A stretch of DNA of 8,350 nt, from the NCBI GenBank assembly GCA_030633015.1, contig DAOVTR010000055.1, positions 1 to 8,350 of the forward strand, given 5' to 3'. Both the position numbers and the translations under genes were made by a program. This DNA comes from Bdellovibrionales bacterium (GTDB taxonomy: Bacteria; Bdellovibrionota; Bacteriovoracia; Bacteriovoracales; Bacteriovoracaceae). The notes beneath the pieces are model-generated. The model was not told the origin of the DNA, made no database searches, and worked only from the letters and a program-made list of their open reading frames with translations. Shown here piece by piece: positions 1-6,550 of this stretch (its first letter is position 1; each line of letters starts with the position of its first letter).

Positions 1-2229
1 ATTGAAATCTTAATTGGTTTTTTTGATTATCTTCGAAAAGCACTCGCGACTGTAATGGAAAAACACACAGATGAAGAATTTACTGAAGAAGCAAACAGTT
101 TTATCATAAAATTAAACGGATTAATTGATGATACTAAAGGTAAACAACCTCATAAAAAAGATGAAACCAAAATAACACCTCAAAGTAGTAGTTCAAAACT
201 TCCACAATTAAGCCAAGCTGCAATTGAATCACTAAAAGAACTTGGCGCAAGCGCACAACTTGACCCAGAACTACTTAAAGAATTAGAATATCAAGAAGAA
301 GTTCAAGATATGCCTGACAAAAAAGATGAAGAAACAAGTCCGGTTCTAAATATCGAACCTATACCAGAGACGGTTACCGAAATAAAAATCTCGTTACCCG
401 AAGAAACCTCAATTAAAGAAGAAACAACTGCAGACAATGAAGTCCCCAATAATATCTCATCACTAATTGACGATGAAGCCTTAAAAATATTTTATATAGA
501 GGTTAATGAACTTTTAGATGATATTGAAAATAATTTAATGATATTAATTAACGATCTTACAAAAACTGATCTATTTCAAGATATTTTCAGATCAGTACAT
601 ACCTTAAAAGGAAACTTTGGACTTTTCGACTTTGCAGAACTTCAAGACTTTGCACACAAAGCCGAAACCATAATGGATAAATTAATTAATAATAAAATTG
701 AAGTTAATTCTCAAACCATAGAAGACCTTGTCTCTTTTACAGATCACCTCAAAGAAGGAGTTGATTTTTCAACTAATAATAATCTCAAATCCTGGGATAA
801 GGAAAAACATTTAACTTTATTAGATAAATATTTAAATGAAACTATTCAACCTGAAAAAGGCAATATTATGCAAAATAAGAATGATGATCAAAAAGAAATT
901 AAACTAAATATTTCTAACGAACCAGAGCCACAGTCTGATCCACTGCCAGAGCAAAACAATACGCCGTCGCCAGCCACATCTACTGAAAACAAAGAGAAAA
1001 AAAACACATCTACTGAGACTGAAATAGTAAAAAAAGACATTAGAATCGATACACAAAAACTAGATTATTTAAATGATATAGTTGGTGAACTACTAATTGC
1101 AAAAACTATGATTTTCAAAGATATTGACTTTACTAATAAAAGAGGAGAGCAATTAAAAAAATCTTTTCACTTTTTCTCAAAGGTACTAAACGAACTTCAA
1201 GATACCTCAATGGCAATGAGAATGATTCCGGTATCATCTCTATTTAAAAAAATGGTAAGAATTGTTCATGACATTAGCAAAAAAACTAATAAAAAAGTTA
1301 AAATTGAATTTTTTGGAGAATCAACTGAAGTTGATAAGTCACTAATTGATGTAATAAATAATCCACTACTGCATATGCTTAGAAACAGTGTAGATCATGG
1401 AATTGAAGAAACTGAAGAAGATAGAATAAAAGCAGGCAAGCCTCGCGAAGGTAAAATTAGGGTTGGAGCTGTTCATGAGTCAGGAGAAGTATGGATCATT
1501 GTATCTGATGATGGAAGAGGATTAGACAAAGATACGATTCTTAAAAAGGCTAGTGAAACGGGACTAATTGAAGGAGATGGATCACAATTAACAGATCAAG
1601 ACATTTATCAATTAATTTTTGCACCTGGATTTTCTACTGCAAAAGAAGTTTCTGACATTTCGGGGCGAGGCGTAGGAATGGATGTTGTCATACAAAACAT
1701 TCAAAAGATGAAAGGAAGAATTGTTATCGACAGCAAACAAGGTGCTGGAACAACGTTTACAATAAAAATACCTTTAACCCTGGCAATCATTGATGGAATG
1801 CTTGTAAAATGTGGTAATTTTAAATACACAATCCCAATTGAATCAATTAAAGAATCAATCAAAGCAAAAGATAAAGAAATAGATCAAATAACCCAAGGGC
1901 AACAACTTATCAAAATTAGAAATAGAATGATACCAATTGTTAGGCTAAACCAAATACATAAAATAAAAAATGCAACGGAAGACATTGAAAAAGGTATCTT
2001 AATGATAGTGGAAAGTAGAGGGAATACAGTTGCACTACTTGTTGATAAACTGTTAGGCCAACATCAAACAATCATCAAAAGCCTTCCTAGTTATTTCGAA
2101 CATATTAAATTAAATTATATTAATGGAATCTCAGGTTGCTCAATTCAAGGAGATGGTGAAGTTGGATTAATTCTAGATGTTGCAACCCTTATTGAAAAAG
2201 TTCAGGAACGAGAAAATATAAAAAATTAA
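1..2229 (+). CDS. cheA: Chemotaxis histidine kinase CheA with two Hpt regions (5' end outside window)
   Basis: CheA autophosphorylates a histidine in its Hpt domain and passes the phosphate to CheY and CheB in the receptor array at the membrane. The reading frame is open to base 1. The first in-frame ATG (55) has no Shine-Dalgarno site, and the codons before it read like the last helix of an Hpt domain (FFDYLRKAL), so the gene starts upstream. Counting residues from that ATG, a complete second Hpt domain lies at about 140-250, with the HTLKG phosphorylation motif at His182 (bases 598-600). An acidic, Pro/Thr-rich linker follows, then the dimerisation region (about 328-395). The ATPase domain has its N-box (LLHMLRNSVDHG, 438-449), G1 (DDGRGLD, 485-491), F-box (FAPGFST, 522-528) and G2 (GRGVGMD, 537-543). 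A CheW-like domain runs from about 580 to the end. cheR follows after 25 bases. The family assignment is firm; the first Hpt histidine is not visible. Confidence 0.95.
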   Translation: MEILIGFFDYLRKALATVMEKHTDEEFTEEANSFIIKLNGLIDDTKGKQPHKKDETKITPQSSSSKLPQLSQAAIESLKELGASAQLDPELLKELEYQEEVQDMPDKKDEETSPVLNIEPIPETVTEIKISLPEETSIKEETTADNEVPNNISSLIDDEALKIFYIEVNELLDDIENNLMILINDLTKTDLFQDIFRSVHTLKGNFGLFDFAELQDFAHKAETIMDKLINNKIEVNSQTIEDLVSFTDHLKEGVDFSTNNNLKSWDKEKHLTLLDKYLNETIQPEKGNIMQNKNDDQKEIKLNISNEPEPQSDPLPEQNNTPSPATSTENKEKKNTSTETEIVKKDIRIDTQKLDYLNDIVGELLIAKTMIFKDIDFTNKRGEQLKKSFHFFSKVLNELQDTSMAMRMIPVSSLFKKMVRIVHDISKKTNKKVKIEFFGESTEVDKSLIDVINNPLLHMLRNSVDHGIEETEEDRIKAGKPREGKIRVGAVHESGEVWIIVSDDGRGLDKDTILKKASETGLIEGDGSQLTDQDIYQLIFAPGFSTAKEVSDISGRGVGMDVVIQNIQKMKGRIVIDSKQGAGTTFTIKIPLTLAIIDGMLVKCGNFKYTIPIESIKESIKAKDKEIDQITQGQQLIKIRNRMIPIVRLNQIHKIKNATEDIEKGILMIVESRGNTVALLVDKLLGQHQTIIKSLPSYFEHIKLNYINGISGCSIQGDGEVGLILDVATLIEKVQERENIKN
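975..1016 (+). repeat. In-frame direct repeat in the CheA linker
   Basis: The 12-mer CACATCTACTGA occurs at 975-986 and again at 1005-1016, exactly 30 bases (ten codons) apart. It encodes a repeated Thr-Ser-Thr-Glu in the low-complexity linker between the second Hpt domain and the dimerisation domain. It looks like a small internal duplication in a region under little sequence constraint. Confidence 0.6.
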
Positions 2230-2254
2230 TTATAACTAAAACATTGTTTAATTT

Positions 2255-3085
2255 GTGAATTATGATTCCAAACCCAATATTTATTCTCTAGAAAATCTTA
2301 TTAAAAAACATTTTGGTATATCTATTCCTAAAGAAAAAATTGATATAGTAAAAGAAAAAATATCCCCATTTCTTTCTAAATATAAATGCAAAAATTATAC
2401 CGAGCTTTTTTTAAAGATTGATTCAAGCAATAATGATGACATCCTACTCGATATTGCAAACGCAATTACAACAAACTATACATATTTCAATAGAGAAGAA
2501 CCTCATTTTGATTATTTATCCAACAATGTTTATCCATCCTTAATCAGAGATCTTAAAAGAAAAAATGATTTAGATCTACGCATTTGGTGTGCAGCCTGTT
2601 CTACTGGTGAAGAAGCTTACACTCTATCAATGAACTTACGAGATTTTTTAAAATCAGATTATAATGAATGGAAGGCGGGTATTCTTGCCACTGATATTTC
2701 AACTCGAGCACTTTCAGATGCACAGCGTGGATATTACTCTAAGGAACAACTTCTTTATCTTAGCCAAAGCAGGATAAACAAGTATTTCATTAAAATAGAT
2801 GATCAAAATTATAAAATTAAAGAAGATATCAAATCTGATATACTTTTTAAACAATTCAACTTGAGATCAGAAGTTTATCCATTTACAAAACTATTTCATA
2901 TTGTTTTTTGTCGTAATGTAATGATATATTTTGATGAAGAAATTATAAACTATGTTGTAAATAAAATAGCAGATAATTTAACGCCCCAAGGTTATCTTTT
3001 TGTAAGTAATTCAGAGTCGCTTGGAAGAAAAAATAAAAGATTTAATTATATTGCACCAGGAATATATAGGAAAAAAATATTATGA
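2255..3085 (+). CDS. cheR: Chemotaxis receptor methyltransferase CheR
   Basis: CheR transfers methyl groups from S-adenosylmethionine to glutamates of chemoreceptors, which resets kinase activity during adaptation. The 276 residues match the usual length and have both family domains: an N-terminal helical part (about 1-85) and a Rossmann-type methyltransferase. Visible motifs are TTNYTYFNRE (residues 68-77), the SAM-binding stretch IWCAACSTGEEAY (usual form W-S-A-G-C-S-T-G-E-E), ATDISTRAL, FCRNVMIYFD and a final SNSESL. The start is GTG: an in-frame TAA lies just upstream (2249-2251) and no methionine codon follows within the N-terminal domain. I see no good Shine-Dalgarno site, so translation is probably coupled to cheA, whose stop lies 25 bases upstream. 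The stop overlaps the start of cheB (ATGA). Confidence 0.95.
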   Translation: MNYDSKPNIYSLENLIKKHFGISIPKEKIDIVKEKISPFLSKYKCKNYTELFLKIDSSNNDDILLDIANAITTNYTYFNREEPHFDYLSNNVYPSLIRDLKRKNDLDLRIWCAACSTGEEAYTLSMNLRDFLKSDYNEWKAGILATDISTRALSDAQRGYYSKEQLLYLSQSRINKYFIKIDDQNYKIKEDIKSDILFKQFNLRSEVYPFTKLFHIVFCRNVMIYFDEEIINYVVNKIADNLTPQGYLFVSNSESLGRKNKRFNYIAPGIYRKKIL

Positions 3086-4128
3086 CAGATGAAAAAATTA
3101 AAGTATTAGTTGTAGACGACTCTGCTGTTGTACGACATATACTTGAAAAAGGAATCAATCAACACCCTGATTTAATAGTAGTTGGAACCGCTGTTGATCC
3201 ATTTGATGCTCGAGATAAAATACTTTCTTTAAGGCCTGATGTTGTTACCCTTGATATTGAAATGCCTAAAATGACCGGCGTTGATTTTTTAGCACAACTA
3301 CTCCCACAATATCCTATTCCTGTTATCATGGTAAGCTCTCTAACCAAGAGAGGTAGTAATATTACAATGAAATCACTGGAAATAGGTGCCGTAGATTTTA
3401 TTAGTAAACCAAAAGGAGATGTTCAAGGTGGTCTTGCATCCGTTATGGAAGAATTATGTGAAAAAATAAAAATCGCAGCGGTAATTGATATTGAAAAATT
3501 AATGTTGAGTAGAAAAAGGGAATCAAAGGTTATAACTAAAACTTCTATCCTTGATAAGACAAAAATTATTGCAATGGGTGTCTCTACTGGTGGACTCGAA
3601 ACAATGAAATATATTCTCAGTAATCTTCCACATAATATGCCTGGAATTGTTTTAACTCAGCACATGCCTGCAGGATATACAAAAAGTTATGCTGAGACAC
3701 TTAATGACTTCACAGACTTATATGTTGTTGAAGCAAAAAATGGTGACAAAATTCTTCCTGGAAAAGTTCTCGTTGCTCAAGGTGGACTACAGATGACCGT
3801 TGCGGGAAGTCCAGGAAATTATTATGTTAACTGCTTGAAAGGCGAAAAAGTAAATGGGCACTGTCCATCAGTGGATGCACTTTTTAATTCAGTGGCCACT
3901 CATGTCGGAAGAAATGCAATTGGTGTAATTTTGACAGGCATGGGAAAAGACGGAGCAGAGGGGTTACTTAAGATGAAAAATAAAGGATCTTTTACAATAG
4001 CCCAAAGCGAATCAACATGTATTGTTTTTGGAATGCCTAGAGTAGCAATTGATATCGGTGCCCAAAGTGACATTCGTGACCTAGAACAAATTCCCACTGC
4101 TTTAATGAAAAAACTATCAATATCTTAA
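3082..4128 (+). CDS. cheB: Chemotaxis response regulator / protein-glutamate methylesterase CheB
   Basis: CheB removes receptor methyl groups and deamidates receptor glutamines, and is switched on by phosphate from CheA. The 348-residue protein has an N-terminal receiver domain with acidic Asp12-Asp13, phosphoacceptor Asp58 (VVTLDIEMPKMTG), Ser85-Ser86 and Lys109 (FISKPKG). A short linker leads to the methylesterase domain from about residue 160. The catalytic triad is visible as Ser168 (GVSTGG), His194 (TQHMPAG) and Asp290 (TGMGKDGAEG). The family stretch CPSVDALFNSVA is also present. ATG overlaps the cheR stop (ATGA), with AGGAAA at 3068-3073 eight bases upstream, so both coupling and an independent ribosome site are likely. 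All catalytic residues are intact. No terminator is evident right after the stop; the RNA-like element follows. Confidence 0.96.
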   Translation: MTDEKIKVLVVDDSAVVRHILEKGINQHPDLIVVGTAVDPFDARDKILSLRPDVVTLDIEMPKMTGVDFLAQLLPQYPIPVIMVSSLTKRGSNITMKSLEIGAVDFISKPKGDVQGGLASVMEELCEKIKIAAVIDIEKLMLSRKRESKVITKTSILDKTKIIAMGVSTGGLETMKYILSNLPHNMPGIVLTQHMPAGYTKSYAETLNDFTDLYVVEAKNGDKILPGKVLVAQGGLQMTVAGSPGNYYVNCLKGEKVNGHCPSVDALFNSVATHVGRNAIGVILTGMGKDGAEGLLKMKNKGSFTIAQSESTCIVFGMPRVAIDIGAQSDIRDLEQIPTALMKKLSIS

Positions 4129-4131
4129 AAT
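4102..4131 (+). promoter_or_regulatory. Possible promoter for the 4138 RNA element
   Basis: TAAAAT at 4126-4131 is one mismatch from the -10 consensus. An 18-base spacer separates it from TTAATG (4102-4107), a poor -35 matching three of six bases. Transcription would start seven bases after the -10, at 4138, which is exactly the first base of the closing stem of the RNA candidate. The match is tempting, but AT-rich DNA gives such hits by chance. Confidence 0.3.
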
Positions 4132-4137
4132 AAGCTA

Positions 4138-4237
4138 GTGCCATTATGCTCACCTCTTTATGTGCGATAGGACCGGGGCCAATTAAGCCGGATTACTATA
4201 TGTAATTCTAGCTGGTTAAGTGTTTTATTTCTGGCAC
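4138..4237 (+). ncRNA. Candidate structured RNA or 5' leader element, class unknown
   Basis: The 100 bases are closed by a perfect 6-bp stem, GTGCCA (4138-4143) with TGGCAC (4232-4237). Inside is an 11-bp hairpin: 4186-4191 (AGCCGG) pairs with 4212-4217 (CTGGTT), and 4192-4196 (ATTAC) pairs with 4202-4206 (GTAAT) around a five-base loop. A five-base bulge (4207-4211) lies on the 3' side. A G/C-rich run at 4170-4180 is free for further or alternative pairing: 4171-4174 could pair with 4214-4217, and 4175-4178 with 4153-4156. The block has 43 G+C per 100, against 16 of 93 in the bases that follow, a common signature of structured RNA in AT-rich genomes. I could not match it to c-di-GMP, SAM, TPP, cobalamin, glycine, fluoride, ZTP or guanidine riboswitches. 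It could be a cis leader of the 4331 gene or a free small RNA. A 19-codon ORF (4146-4205) is the main alternative. Confidence 0.45.
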
Positions 4238-4263
4238 AGTAATTGAATATTTATATGGAAAAT

Positions 4264-4287
4264 AAACTTAAAACGGATTTTAAGTTT
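4264..4287 (+). promoter_or_regulatory. AT-rich hairpin or palindromic operator upstream of the 4331 gene
   Basis: AAACTTAAAA (4264-4273) and TTTTAAGTTT (4278-4287) form a perfect 10-bp stem around a CGGA loop, 26 bases after the RNA candidate. Only two pairs are G-C, and just one further T follows before AAT, so it would be a weak terminator. It may instead be a protein-binding palindrome or a switching hairpin of the leader. Confidence 0.4.
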
Positions 4288-4330
4288 TAATTACTAGGAT
4301 TGTAATTAATAACTATTAAAGGATTTAAAT

Positions 4331-4669
4331 ATGAAAACATTTCATTTACTCGTTTTAGCAGCGTTTCTAATTTTTGCAGCAAGCTCTTATGCTCGCCTTC
4401 CGCAGCCAGATGATACCATATTGGCGCCTGTTGTTTTTTTAAATCAACAAGCAAATTTAGTAGCAATTGAAACTATTGATGGCGAAATATTCAAAGTTGA
4501 AGATATTCTAACCAAAGACTTAATATCTGCCATACAAAATGATCTGGCAATTGAGCTTTCAAGCGGTATTATCCTCTACTCCGAAGAAATTGACTTTCTT
4601 CTTTTTGAAAATATAAAGAAAAGAGTAGAACAATACAAAAAAGTTGCCCGAATTCCTCATGAATTTTAA
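4331..4669 (+). CDS. Small exported protein of unknown function
   Basis: I do not recognise this family. The 112-residue product has a clear Sec-type signal peptide: Lys2, a hydrophobic core from about 5 to 17, and a likely cleavage after Ala21 (SSYA|RLP). This leaves a mature protein of about 91 residues. The mature part begins with a proline-containing segment (RLPQPDD), has a short beta-like stretch (APVVFLNQQANLVAIET), and ends in a charged helical tail. There is no cysteine after the signal, so it is not a lipoprotein. AAAGGAT at 4318-4324 is a reasonable ribosome site seven bases before the ATG. It lies 202 bases after cheB, downstream of the RNA candidate, and is closed by its own terminator, so it is probably a single-gene transcript. 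It most likely acts in the periplasm. Confidence 0.85.
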   Translation: MKTFHLLVLAAFLIFAASSYARLPQPDDTILAPVVFLNQQANLVAIETIDGEIFKVEDILTKDLISAIQNDLAIELSSGIILYSEEIDFLLFENIKKRVEQYKKVARIPHEF

Positions 4670-4673
4670 TTAT

Positions 4674-4714
4674 AAAAAAGGGCAGTTTTAACTGCCCTTT
4701 TTTTATTTTTTTTT
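4674..4714 (+). terminator. Intrinsic terminator after the 4331 gene
   Basis: GGGCAGT (4680-4686) and ACTGCCC (4691-4697) form a perfect GC-rich stem with loop TTTA. The stem can extend through the A-tract at 4674-4679 and the T-run at 4698-4704. Seven Ts, one A and nine more Ts follow. It begins five bases after the stop codon and separates the small exported protein from the FecR-domain gene. Confidence 0.93.
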
Positions 4715-4751
4715 ATAACATTAATCAAACATTAAAATTGTTGGAGTTAAA

Positions 4752-5588
4752 ATGATTAAAGTTATATCCCGTTTAATACTAATATTTCTAATCTTTAATA
4801 TCTCATCATATGGACAATCCTTAAAGCTTGATCCCAAAACATCCATGGCAGTTCCAACCTACCTCGGAAAAGTAATACTACTTCGTGGAGATGCCACAAA
4901 AATCAACAAAAAAGGTAATGATAGTATTTTAAGAAAAAATGAAAAAATATATATTGGAGATACGATAAAAACGGAAAATAAAACAATTATTAAAATTAAA
5001 ATGAACATGATTGATGATAGTATTTTTACAATTGCAAGCAATTCAGTCTTCGAATTTAATTCATCAAGTTTTACAAAAGATAAAGATCGAAGAACAGTTT
5101 ATAACTTTATTAAAGGAAAAATGAAGGCTCACTTTCCAAACAAATCAAAACCTGGAGAAATAAAAATAAATCTAGGAAAAAATGTTTCCCTTGGGGTAAG
5201 AGGAACAATTGTACTATCTAATCTTAGAAAAAATCAAGTAGATCAAGATGTTTTACAAGTAGCACTTTTAAAAGGAAAAATTAATTTAAAAAATAAATTA
5301 AGCAACAAAACAAATATCTTAAATCCGAAATCGCACTTGATTGCAATTTATGGAAAAGAAGGTAATTCTGAAAAACTCTTAACTCTAAATGATCAAGCAA
5401 TTAAAAATCTTATGAATAAAGAAACTGATTCTTTTTTGAAATACTACTATACACAAAAAGAGTTATCCTTAAAAAATGGGTTAAAAACAAAAACAAATCA
5501 TAGAAAAAAGTCCAAAGATCAGAAGAATTGGAAAAACTCCCTTAAAGAGTTAAATAAAAGATTGAATGAATATAATAATGAAGACTAA
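4752..5588 (+). CDS. Exported FecR-domain protein
   Basis: The 278-residue product starts with a signal peptide (hydrophobic 7-18, likely cleavage near Gly21/Gln22), placing it in the periplasm or outer envelope. Residues about 37-182 read as a FecR domain (PF04773 type). They include GKVILLRGDA (39-48), a KIYIGDTIKT strand pair, a -DDSIFTIASNSVFEF- segment, FIKGKMKAHF, the characteristic GVRGT (148-152) and a repeated VALLKGKINL. The C-terminal 80 residues are Lys/Asn-rich and helical, with no recognised domain. The best-known FecR is a membrane anti-sigma regulator of iron uptake; this protein lacks a transmembrane anchor beyond the signal and has no sigma factor or TonB receptor beside it. 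It is therefore more like the stand-alone exported FecR-domain proteins, whose role is poorly defined. GGAG at 4743-4746 supports the ATG. It converges with the next gene, with one base between the stops. Confidence 0.85.
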   Translation: MIKVISRLILIFLIFNISSYGQSLKLDPKTSMAVPTYLGKVILLRGDATKINKKGNDSILRKNEKIYIGDTIKTENKTIIKIKMNMIDDSIFTIASNSVFEFNSSSFTKDKDRRTVYNFIKGKMKAHFPNKSKPGEIKINLGKNVSLGVRGTIVLSNLRKNQVDQDVLQVALLKGKINLKNKLSNKTNILNPKSHLIAIYGKEGNSEKLLTLNDQAIKNLMNKETDSFLKYYYTQKELSLKNGLKTKTNHRKKSKDQKNWKNSLKELNKRLNEYNNED

Positions 5589-5589
5589 T

Positions 5590-6105
5590 CTAACTTGCTT
5601 TTTTTATCTCGTTATTTAAACTTTTATTAACATTCTCATTTATAAATGTATTATCTTGCAATTTAACTCTTTTTTTAAGATAAAGATTAAATGCTTCTGG
5701 AATTTCTTGAAAGAAATCTGATTTTCTAAACTGTAATTGAGATAAATTATCATTACTAGCTGACTGAACTAAATATTTTTTAAGATTATAAAGAGGACCT
5801 GCAATTCTATGAGATAATAGTAATCCTGACAGCGAAAACACAAAAAAAACAATTAATCTTGTTACAAAAAATATATTATGCATCAATCCTTGCTGTTGAG
5901 AAATAAGCTGAAAATAAATATGATCTGGTGGAAGATTAAAATCTTTTCCATGCTGTATTAACGTATTAAAAAAATAAATATCTGCAATGTAAAATGCAAT
6001 TAATGAAAAAACAACTCCTGCGGCCATGTACCCGATAAACCTTAATTGAAAAGAAGGATTAATCAATAACCTTCTTCTTCTCTCTCTTTTTTTTAAAACT
6101 TTCAT
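5590..6105 (-). CDS. Two-TM membrane protein with HAMP-like linker, no output domain
   Basis: The 171-residue protein has a basic cytoplasmic start (six Arg and three Lys in the first 12), then NPSFQLRF and a membrane helix at about 23-46. A short periplasmic loop of about 30 residues follows, then a second helix at about 77-98. The sequence SHRIAGPLYNLKKYL (98-112) after the second helix is the hallmark of a HAMP-like linker common in deltaproteobacterial and Bdellovibrionota membrane proteins. The rest is polar and helical. There is no methyl-accepting, kinase or cyclase domain, so the HAMP stops short of any output. It could be a small sensor or scaffold acting through a partner, or a remnant of a larger receptor. 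The start lacks a clear ribosome site; a later start at Met27 would delete part of the first helix. Convergent with the FecR-domain gene. Confidence 0.8.
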   Translation of the reverse strand: MKVLKKRERRRRLLINPSFQLRFIGYMAAGVVFSLIAFYIADIYFFNTLIQHGKDFNLPPDHIYFQLISQQQGLMHNIFFVTRLIVFFVFSLSGLLLSHRIAGPLYNLKKYLVQSASNDNLSQLQFRKSDFFQEIPEAFNLYLKKRVKLQDNTFINENVNKSLNNEIKKAS

Positions 6106-6142
6106 TAAGACTTATTCGGAATGTAATCTAAACTCTTAAGAT

Positions 6143-6173
6143 AAAAAATGCCGTACTAATCCAGTATGTTTTT
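6143..6173 (-). terminator. Possible weak terminator between the two small - strand genes
   Basis: On the - strand, 6168-6163 (CATACT) pairs with 6157-6152 (AGTACG) around loop GGATT, forming six pairs with one G-U. It is followed by GCA and six Ts (6148-6143). On the + strand the same stem is followed by five Ts, so it may work both ways. It lies 9 bases past the stop of the 104-residue gene. Confidence 0.4.
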
Positions 6174-6176
6174 CAA

Positions 6177-6491
6177 TTAATTCAATTTTTTCTTAATATC
6201 AACACTTCTTTTTTTTACAGATTCAATAATTAAATCCATCTCATCTTCTGATAGTAAATTTTTATCATCTAATTTTTCACCTGCGTCTTCAATCAACTCT
6301 GCAAGATGCTCAATATCATCATGATTAAAACCGTTAGCAATACCAATATTCAAAATAAGATTTTCAAAATGAAGTGCCTGAAACTCTACAACCAAATACT
6401 TGATCTTCTGCTTAAAATCCATTTTACCGAGTAAGACTTCATCATCTAACTCTAATAAAAGATCATCTATCTCTCTTTCTAATTCTTTCAC
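6177..6491 (-). CDS. Small acidic helical protein of unknown function
   Basis: I do not recognise this 104-residue protein. It is highly charged and acidic at both ends, with leucine-rich heptad-like spacing (residues 1-22 and 60-85) suggesting an all-helical or coiled-coil cytoplasmic protein; no signal peptide or membrane segment is seen. The start is GTG, chosen because a perfect AGGAGG lies at 6497-6502 with a five-base spacer. A strong promoter lies 28 bases upstream. The ribosome site sits inside an inverted repeat, TTGCT/AGCAA (6492-6496 and 6509-6513), which could hide it. The gene is in the same direction as umuDC, but its own promoter right behind the umuC stop argues for independent and probably high expression. 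It might work with the downstream membrane protein, but the hairpin between them leaves this open. Confidence 0.85.
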   Translation of the reverse strand: MKELEREIDDLLLELDDEVLLGKMDFKQKIKYLVVEFQALHFENLILNIGIANGFNHDDIEHLAELIEDAGEKLDDKNLLSEDEMDLIIESVKKRSVDIKKKLN

Positions 6492-6518
6492 TTGCTCCTC
6501 CTACATGTAGCAAAAAAG

Positions 6519-6546
6519 CTTATAACCTTTATGAAATAGATGTCAA
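6519..6546 (-). promoter_or_regulatory. Sigma70-like promoter of the 104-residue gene
   Basis: On the - strand a perfect -35 (TTGACA, 6546-6541) is separated by 16 bases from TATAAG (6524-6519), five of six matches to the -10. Transcription should start near 6511-6512, giving a leader of about 20 bases that carries the AGGAGG site. The -35 lies only four bases after the umuC stop codon. This is the best promoter in the window. Confidence 0.75.
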
Positions 6547-6550
6547 CCAG

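Noticed and set aside
55..57. ATG at 55 as the true CheA start
   Set aside because: No ribosome site precedes it, the frame is open to base 1, and the upstream codons read as Hpt helix.
3159..4097. Antisense reading frames opposite cheB
   Set aside because: They are shadows of CheB coding sequence with all its catalytic residues in place on the + strand.
4138..4237. c-di-GMP-I (GEMM) riboswitch, as might be expected near motility genes, or a SAM-I-like core
   Set aside because: The conserved GEMM loops and the SAM-I kink-turn and closing sequences are missing; only a short G/C-rich likeness exists.
4859..5041. 60-codon antisense frame opposite the FecR-domain gene
   Set aside because: It is the complement of Lys-rich codons, giving a misleading hydrophobic translation.
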